Source: Shewanella frigidimarina (GTDB taxonomy: Bacteria; Pseudomonadota; Gammaproteobacteria; Enterobacterales; Shewanellaceae). Taken from it: 64,000 bases of DNA. Under the pieces are notes generated by a model that ran no database searches, had not been told where the DNA came from, and was given only the letters and a program-made list of their open reading frames with translations. Location of the stretch: contig NZ_RKKE01000003.1 of NCBI RefSeq assembly GCF_003797125.1, forward strand, positions 682,001-746,000, given 5' to 3'. Shown here piece after piece: positions 58,821 through 64,000 of this stretch. Position 1 is the first letter of the stretch. Each line of letters starts with the position of its first letter. A program made the position numbers and the translations under genes.

Positions 58821-58928
58821 ATTTGTCAAAAATTGCCGCGTGCTACTCCAACTTCTAAACAGATTTGTTAGCCAGTTAACACTTTTGATATTCCGTTAGC
58901 GAAAGCAGCCGATATCGTCATCGCGCTG

Positions 58929-58937
58929 TGCTATTAT
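58929..58937 (+). promoter_or_regulatory. Extended -10 of pflB
   Basis: TGCTATTAT: TGn followed by a -10-like TATTAT, 12 bp before the operator. Confidence 0.5.
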
Positions 58938-58949
58938 TAAGCCATGGAT

Positions 58950-58966
58950 AATTGGTCTTACCAATT
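58950..58966 (+). promoter_or_regulatory. PdhR/LldR-like operator of pflB
   Basis: AATTGGTCTTACCAATT is a perfect inverted repeat (AATTGGT, CTT, ACCAATT) matching the PdhR/LldR family motif. Repression relieved by pyruvate or lactate is predicted. Confidence 0.8.
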
Positions 58967-59165
58967 AGTTCATTAACCGAAACAATATCGATTAGCGTCA
59001 TTACACAAGCCAGGCGGAACATTTCTGCCATCAATGTCGCAGAAGATGTAAACGGCTCAGTCTAGCGAATCAACCTAGACTACAGAATGTAAGTACTCAA
59101 CGGATAACAACACTTAGTGTTAATTGTGATGATATCCGTAGAAAATCAACCAGAGGGTTAAGTAA

Positions 59166-61448
59166 ATGACAGATAAAACCGAACTATTTGCCAACGCGTG
59201 GGAAGGTTTCGTAGCTGGCGATTGGAAAACTGAAGTTAACGTACGTGACTTTATCCAACAAAATTACACACCATATGAGGGTGATGAATCATTCTTAGCA
59301 GGTGCAACAGATGCAACATTAACTTTGTGGGACAAAGTAATGGAAGGCATCAAGCAAGAAAACCAAACTCATGCTCCTGTCGATTTCGACACAGAAATGG
59401 TTTCTACCATTACCTCTCATGATGCTGGTTATATCAATAAAGACCTTGAAACTATCGTTGGTTTGCAAACTGAAGCGCCATTAAAGCGTGCCATGCTGCC
59501 TAATGGTGGTATTCGTATGGTTGAAGGTTCATGCAAAGCTTATGGCCGTGAACTGAACAGCGATGTAAATTACGTTTACTCTGAATTACGTAAAACCCAT
59601 AACCAAGGCGTGTTTGATGTCTATACTCCTGAAATTATGGCTTGCCGTAAGTCAGGTATATTAACGGGTTTACCTGATGCTTATGGTCGTGGTCGTATTA
59701 TTGGTGACTACCGTCGTATTGCTTTGTACGGTATTGATTATCTAATGAAAGATAAGTTTGCCCAATTCAGTTCACTGCAAGCGCAGTTTGAAGCAGGCGA
59801 AGACTTATCAAGTGTGATCCAATTACGTGAAGAAATTGCTGAGCAACATCGTGCTTTAGGCCAAATGAAAGTGATGGCAGCTAAATACGGTTGTGATATT
59901 TCTGTCCCAGCCAAAAATGCTAAAGAAGCCATTCAATGGACCTACTTTGGTTACCTTGCTGCAGTAAAAAGCCAAAATGGCGCAGCAATGTCACTTGGTC
60001 GTACTTCAACGTTCATTGATGCTTATATTGAACGTGACATTAAAAATGGTGTTCTTACTGAGCAGCAAGCCCAAGAAATGGTTGACCATTTCGTCATGAA
60101 ATTACGTATGGTTCGTTTCCTTCGCACACCTGAATACGACGAACTATTCTCAGGCGATCCAATTTGGGCAACTGAATCTATCGCAGGTATGGGTCTTGAT
60201 GGTCGCACATTAGTAACTAAATCAAGCTTCCGTTTCTTACATACCTTGTACAACATGGGCCCAAGCCCAGAGCCAAACATTACTGTATTGTGGTCAACAA
60301 AATTGCCACAAGGTTTTAAAAGTTACTGTGCCAAAGTATCAATTGACACTAGTTCAATTCAATACGAAAACGATGACTTAATGCGTCCAGACTTTGAGTC
60401 AGACGATTACGCCATTGCTTGTTGTGTTAGCCCAATGATTTTGGGTAAACATATGCAGTTCTTCGGTGCTCGCGCTAACTTAGCCAAAACCATGTTATAC
60501 GCCATTAACGGTGGTGTTGACGAAAAGCTTAAAACCCAAATTGCACCAAAAGCTGATCCAATCACTGCTGATGTGCTTGAGTTTGATGATGTTATGTCAC
60601 GTCTTGATGGTTTAATGGACTGGCTTGCAACGCAGTATGTGTCTGCACTTAACGCTATTCACTTTATGCATGACAAATACTCTTACGAGTCTGCGTTAAT
60701 GGCATTACATGACCGTGATGTCCGCCGTACAATGGCGTGTGGTATTGCTGGTTTATCAATTGCCGCCGATTCATTGTCAGCGATTAAGTTTGCTCAAGTT
60801 AAGCCTATTCGTGATGAAAATGGTATTGCGGTTGATTTTGACATTCAAGGTGATTATCCAAAATTTGGTAACAATGATGCTCGCGTCGATGACATTGCTT
60901 GCGATTTAGTTGAACGTTTTATGGCGAAAATTCGCACTAAAAAAATGTATCGTAATGCCATTCCAACACAATCAATCTTAACCATCACTTCAAACGTAGT
61001 TTATGGTAAGAAAACCGGTAACACTCCTGATGGTCGTCGTTCAGGCGCACCGTTTGCGCCTGGTGCAAACCCAATGCATGGCCGTGATGAAAATGGCGCA
61101 ATTGCTTCATTAACATCAGTGGCTAAACTACCATTTGCCCACGCACAAGATGGTGTTTCTTATACTTTCTCTATCGTGCCGAATGCATTAGGTAAAGATG
61201 ATACGGGTCGTCGTACTAACCTAGCGTCACTGATGGATGGCTACTTCTTAAGCAAGCCTAACCGTGAAGGTGGTCAACACTTAAACGTTAACGTGATGAA
61301 CCGTGAAATGTTAGAGGATGCAATTGTTAATCCGGATAAATATCCACAATTAACTATTCGTGTATCGGGTTATGCCGTTCGCTTTAATGCGCTCACCCCT
61401 GAGCAGCAGCAAGACGTGATTACTCGTACATTTACTAAAAGTATGTAG
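59166..61448 (+). CDS. pflB: Formate acetyltransferase (pyruvate formate-lyase)
   Basis: A 760-residue glycyl-radical enzyme turning pyruvate and CoA into formate and acetyl-CoA under anoxia. Catalytic C419-C420 lie in IACCVSPM and the radical Gly is G735 in [10 protein letters not shown]. Length matches E. coli PflB (760). AGAGGG precedes the ATG. pflA follows 78 bp later beyond a terminator-like hairpin, so pflA may be expressed at a lower level. Confidence 0.98.
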   Translation: MTDKTELFANAWEGFVAGDWKTEVNVRDFIQQNYTPYEGDESFLAGATDATLTLWDKVMEGIKQENQTHAPVDFDTEMVSTITSHDAGYINKDLETIVGLQTEAPLKRAMLPNGGIRMVEGSCKAYGRELNSDVNYVYSELRKTHNQGVFDVYTPEIMACRKSGILTGLPDAYGRGRIIGDYRRIALYGIDYLMKDKFAQFSSLQAQFEAGEDLSSVIQLREEIAEQHRALGQMKVMAAKYGCDISVPAKNAKEAIQWTYFGYLAAVKSQNGAAMSLGRTSTFIDAYIERDIKNGVLTEQQAQEMVDHFVMKLRMVRFLRTPEYDELFSGDPIWATESIAGMGLDGRTLVTKSSFRFLHTLYNMGPSPEPNITVLWSTKLPQGFKSYCAKVSIDTSSIQYENDDLMRPDFESDDYAIACCVSPMILGKHMQFFGARANLAKTMLYAINGGVDEKLKTQIAPKADPITADVLEFDDVMSRLDGLMDWLATQYVSALNAIHFMHDKYSYESALMALHDRDVRRTMACGIAGLSIAADSLSAIKFAQVKPIRDENGIAVDFDIQGDYPKFGNNDARVDDIACDLVERFMAKIRTKKMYRNAIPTQSILTITSNVVYGKKTGNTPDGRRSGAPFAPGANPMHGRDENGAIASLTSVAKLPFAHAQDGVSYTFSIVPNALGKDDTGRRTNLASLMDGYFLSKPNREGGQHLNVNVMNREMLEDAIVNPDKYPQLTIRVSGYAVRFNALTPEQQQDVITRTFTKSM

Positions 61449-61462
61449 TCTCTGCTAAAATT

Positions 61463-61505
61463 GGCTGTATCGATGTGTAACATCTTATCGATACAGCCTT
61501 TTTTA
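61463..61505 (+). terminator. Terminator-like hairpin between pflB and pflA
   Basis: GGCTGTATCGAT and ATCGATACAGCC (12-bp stem) with a T run. It may cut transcription so that pflA is made in smaller amounts. Confidence 0.85.
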
Positions 61506-61526
61506 TATTCATTTTAAGGAACAACA

Positions 61527-62264
61527 ATGACGTTAGGTCGCATACATTCAGTGGAATCATTCGGAACCGTTGACGGTCCAGGAATTCGCTACATCGCTTT
61601 TATGCAAGGCTGTCTTATGCGCTGCCAATATTGTCATAATCGTGATACATGGGATCTAGATGGCGGCAAGGAAGTTTCTGTTGATGAAATAATGAGCCAA
61701 GTCATTTCTTATCAACCCTTTTTAGAAGCCAGCGGTGGTGGTATTACAGCCAGTGGTGGTGAAGCAATTTTACAAGCTCAATTTGTCAGCGAGTTGTTTA
61801 AAGCCTGCAAAAGCCAGGGGGTACACACCTGTTTAGACACCAACGGTTTTGTGCGTAAATACGAACCGGTGATAGATGAATTGCTCGACAATACCGACTT
61901 AGTGTTACTTGATATCAAACAAATGGACGATGCCAAGCACATCGAACTGACGAAAGTCAGCAACCATCGAACACTACAATTTGCACAATATCTTGCCACA
62001 CGAAATATAAAAACCTGGATCCGTTATGTGGTTGTCGCAGGATTTACTGAAGATGTCGAATCAGCCATCGCACTCGCTGAGTTCATTAAACCGATGAGCA
62101 ATGTTGAAAAAGTTGAATTACTGCCTTATCACCCGTTAGGGGAACATAAATGGCAAGCTTTTGGCGAAACGTATACTTTGGCGGATATTTCACCGCCAAG
62201 TACAGAGATTATGCAGAGAATTCAGCAAGTGTTTGTCGACCGAGGTATTAACGCTACATTTTAG
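61527..62264 (+). CDS. pflA: Pyruvate formate-lyase activating enzyme
   Basis: A 245-residue radical-SAM activase. The [4Fe-4S] ligands C29, C33 and C36 are in GCLMRCQYCHN, and the SAM-binding TASGGEA follows near residue 77. Length matches E. coli PflA (246). It follows pflB and is preceded by AAGGA. Confidence 0.97.
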   Translation: MTLGRIHSVESFGTVDGPGIRYIAFMQGCLMRCQYCHNRDTWDLDGGKEVSVDEIMSQVISYQPFLEASGGGITASGGEAILQAQFVSELFKACKSQGVHTCLDTNGFVRKYEPVIDELLDNTDLVLLDIKQMDDAKHIELTKVSNHRTLQFAQYLATRNIKTWIRYVVVAGFTEDVESAIALAEFIKPMSNVEKVELLPYHPLGEHKWQAFGETYTLADISPPSTEIMQRIQQVFVDRGINATF

Positions 62265-62317
62265 TCACAAAAACGATAAACAGATGTAAATTAGCACTGA
62301 CTTATACATAAGATGAA

Positions 62318-62755
62318 TTACAATTCATCCCAGTAACTTTGGTCTAAACGTTCAAAAGCCAGTTTCAAAATGGTAGCCATATCAGAATAACAGGCTCTTG
62401 CGCCCAAAGGTTGGCAATGGATACCCATCTTAGTCAATGCTGAGGTGAGTTGGTTGCCCCAATCAAATAATGATAACGGTAACGGATGGCTCGCTCGCCA
62501 ACCTAGCCATAATAAGCCTTGTAATGGCAGGCTAATAAAAAACAGCAACATAGTTAATGCTTGCGGTAAATAATCCCAGCCAAATACGTATAGCTGGCTA
62601 GACGCAACGACTAATGCCAACACAGGCATAGCAATAATCGCTAATTGAGTCGCTTTAACGACGCGGTACTCTGGGAAATAAAACCCAAGTTGCCTAACCA
62701 TTGGCCAGGTCTTCATATAACGTTGACCATCGCCAAGTAATTTAACCAAATTCAT
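62318..62755 (-). CDS. yfbV: UPF0208 membrane protein YfbV
   Basis: An inner-membrane protein with two helices (about residues 35-60 and 65-85). The ATG at 62755 (145 residues) is chosen because the protein then aligns with E. coli YfbV (151): GDGQRYMKTWPM, EYRVVKATQLAI, LPLQGLLWLGWRA. A longer frame to 62833 has no support. E. coli YfbV influences Ter-domain conformation. It is divergent from ackA, the conserved arrangement. Confidence 0.88.
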   Translation of the reverse strand: MNLVKLLGDGQRYMKTWPMVRQLGFYFPEYRVVKATQLAIIAMPVLALVVASSQLYVFGWDYLPQALTMLLFFISLPLQGLLWLGWRASHPLPLSLFDWGNQLTSALTKMGIHCQPLGARACYSDMATILKLAFERLDQSYWDEL

Positions 62756-62984
62756 GTTCAATATACGGCTACCTTTACTGCTTAGGACATGAGTATAACG
62801 ATAACATAATACAGTGTCATGCCCCAAATGCACTGGCTGATTTGCATCTATACTGATTTAACTTTCAGTCGTAAATCACGGTAAAAACAACGAAGTGTGG
62901 CGTTTATGAAAGAATCATCATAAACCTTAATCAAAATGGAATTTTACTATTTTATTTAGTTTCATTGACTTAAAAGGCGTTAAC

Positions 62985-64000
62985 ATGTCAGACAAATTAG
63001 TACTCGTTCTCAACTGCGGTAGCTCATCATTAAAATTTGCCATCATTGATGCTCAATCAGGCGATGATAAAGTTTCTGGATTAGCTGAATGTTTTGGTTT
63101 AGAAGATTCGCGCATTAAGTGGAAATTTGATGGCGGCAAGAATGAAGCCAAATTAGGTGCCTTTACTGCGCATCGCGAAGCGGTAGAATTTATCGTTAAT
63201 AACATCTTGGCAGAACACCCAGAACTTGCGGCACAAATTAAAGCCGTTGGTCATCGTATCGTCCATGGTGGCGAAAAGTTTACTCGCTCGGTTATTGTTA
63301 CTCCTGAAGTCATTCAGGGTATTGAAGATTGTGCGTCATTAGCACCTTTGCATAATCCTGCGCATTTAATTGGTATTCGTGCCGCACTTGCCTCATTCCC
63401 AGCGTTACCACAAGTTGCAGTATTTGACACCGCATTCCATCAAACCATGCCCGAAAAGGCATATATTTATGCCCTTCCTTACAAATTGTATCGTGAACAT
63501 AGCATTCGTCGTTATGGCATGCATGGTACTAGCAATATCTATATTTGTCGTGAAGCAGCCAAAGTCTTAGGCAAAGAGACTAAAGACACCAATATTATTT
63601 GTGCTCATTTAGGCAATGGCGCATCAGTAACCGCGATTAAAGATGGTAAAAGTGTCGACACTTCAATGGGCTTAACCCCGCTTGAAGGTTTAGTCATGGG
63701 TACACGTTGCGGCGATTTAGACCCATCAATTATTTTCCATTTAGTTAAACAGCTTGGCTATACCCTTGATGAAGTCAATAACCTATTGAATAAGCAAAGT
63801 GGTTTACTGGGCATTTCAGAACTCACCAACGATTGTCGTGGTATTGAAGAAGGTTATCAAGACGGTCACAAAGGTGCCACATTAGCCTTAGATATCTTCT
63901 GCTATCGTTTAGCCAAATATATCGCCTCTTACACTGTGCCATTAGGGCGTTTAGACGCCATTATCTTTACTGGCGGTATTGGCGAAAACTCAGACCTTAT
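62985..64000 (+). CDS. ackA: Acetate kinase, 5' part
   Basis: The ATG at 62985 has AAAGG about 8 nt upstream. The frame runs off the window after 338 codons (full-length E. coli AckA is 400). Motifs: [12 protein letters not shown] (residues 7-18), [23 protein letters not shown] (catalytic D), [41 protein letters not shown] and FTGGIGEN. One position in the family block GTSH reads GTSN here. It makes ATP from acetyl phosphate after pflB; pta is expected downstream. Confidence 0.97.
   Translation, partial: MSDKLVLVLNCGSSSLKFAIIDAQSGDDKVSGLAECFGLEDSRIKWKFDGGKNEAKLGAFTAHREAVEFIVNNILAEHPELAAQIKAVGHRIVHGGEKFTRSVIVTPEVIQGIEDCASLAPLHNPAHLIGIRAALASFPALPQVAVFDTAFHQTMPEKAYIYALPYKLYREHSIRRYGMHGTSNIYICREAAKVLGKETKDTNIICAHLGNGASVTAIKDGKSVDTSMGLTPLEGLVMGTRCGDLDPSIIFHLVKQLGYTLDEVNNLLNKQSGLLGISELTNDCRGIEEGYQDGHKGATLALDIFCYRLAKYIASYTVPLGRLDAIIFTGGIGENSDL

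Larger units (their letters stand above)
58761..59165. other. Regulatory region of pflB
   Basis: 405 bp: the DUF3360 terminator (58789-58820), an extended -10 near 58929-58937 (TGCTATTAT), and the perfect operator at 58950-58966. TGTTA-N6-TAACA at 58866-58881 is a degenerate CRP-like dyad at a plausible distance, low confidence. The 5' leader is about 200 nt. Confidence 0.6.

Overview
The window looks like chromosomal DNA of a low-GC Shewanella (Alteromonadales, Gammaproteobacteria). The evidence is protein resemblance and gene order: ligA-zipA-smc next to cysZ, and pflB-pflA-yfbV-ackA, plus many TonB receptors, an SMC condensin and c-di-GMP genes. No database search was possible, so genus is an inference and species is open.

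Layout. (1) 1-3192: the end of a LytS-type sensor kinase, its LytTR regulator and a CstA-family transporter, resembling the E. coli pyruvate-sensing BtsS/BtsR-BtsT system; a matching tandem operator lies before the transporter. (2) 3259-10042: a VF530-like protein, an outer-membrane barrel, ribA, yibL, a Fur-box-preceded siderophore receptor and an Old Yellow Enzyme. (3) 10147-17200: anaerobic ribonucleotide reductase nrdD-nrdG with FNR and paired NrdR sites, an RssA-like patatin, a DEAD-box helicase, a DUF3010 protein and a YgjP-like metallopeptidase. (4) 17201-22500: an accessory block bounded by structured non-coding DNA on the left and an IS3-family transposase remnant plus hairpins on the right. 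It holds a LysR regulator, a DUF2798-like membrane protein, a cytochrome b561 gene broken by one in-frame TGA, a HapK-like protein, two small DUF606/YdcZ permeases, a glyoxalase-fold protein and a carboxymuconolactone-decarboxylase-like protein.

(5) 22564-34453: an M23 peptidase, sbcC-sbcD, yfcA, an SDR, two small proteins (one a lipoprotein built of 11-residue repeats), rraB-like, ybcJ-like, a YeeZ-like protein and an HD-GYP phosphodiesterase. (6) 34581-49268: a DUF2919 protein, ligA, zipA, smc, cysZ, a CBM9/DUF5916 protein, a dual-receiver GGDEF protein, a KAS III enzyme and cysK. (7) 49583-64000: a LysR regulator, a FocA formate channel fused to two CBS domains, a very AT-rich 1.3-kb gap, a TonB receptor, a DUF3360 permease, pflB, pflA, yfbV and the 5' part of ackA.

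Much of the window concerns pyruvate, formate and acetate in anaerobic growth: pyruvate sensing and uptake at the left end, anaerobic dNTP synthesis, formate transport, and pyruvate to formate plus acetyl-CoA to acetate at the right end. The DUF3360 permease and pflB each have the same AATTGGTCTTACCAA operator just downstream of an extended -10, so they probably form one pyruvate-responsive regulon. A second theme is short degenerate tandem repeats, mostly of 14-15 bp, which recur in unrelated gene ends, linkers and gaps. The most novel-looking parts are the accessory block with its structured flanks, the FocA-CBS fusion, and the DUF3360 permease in the pfl regulon.
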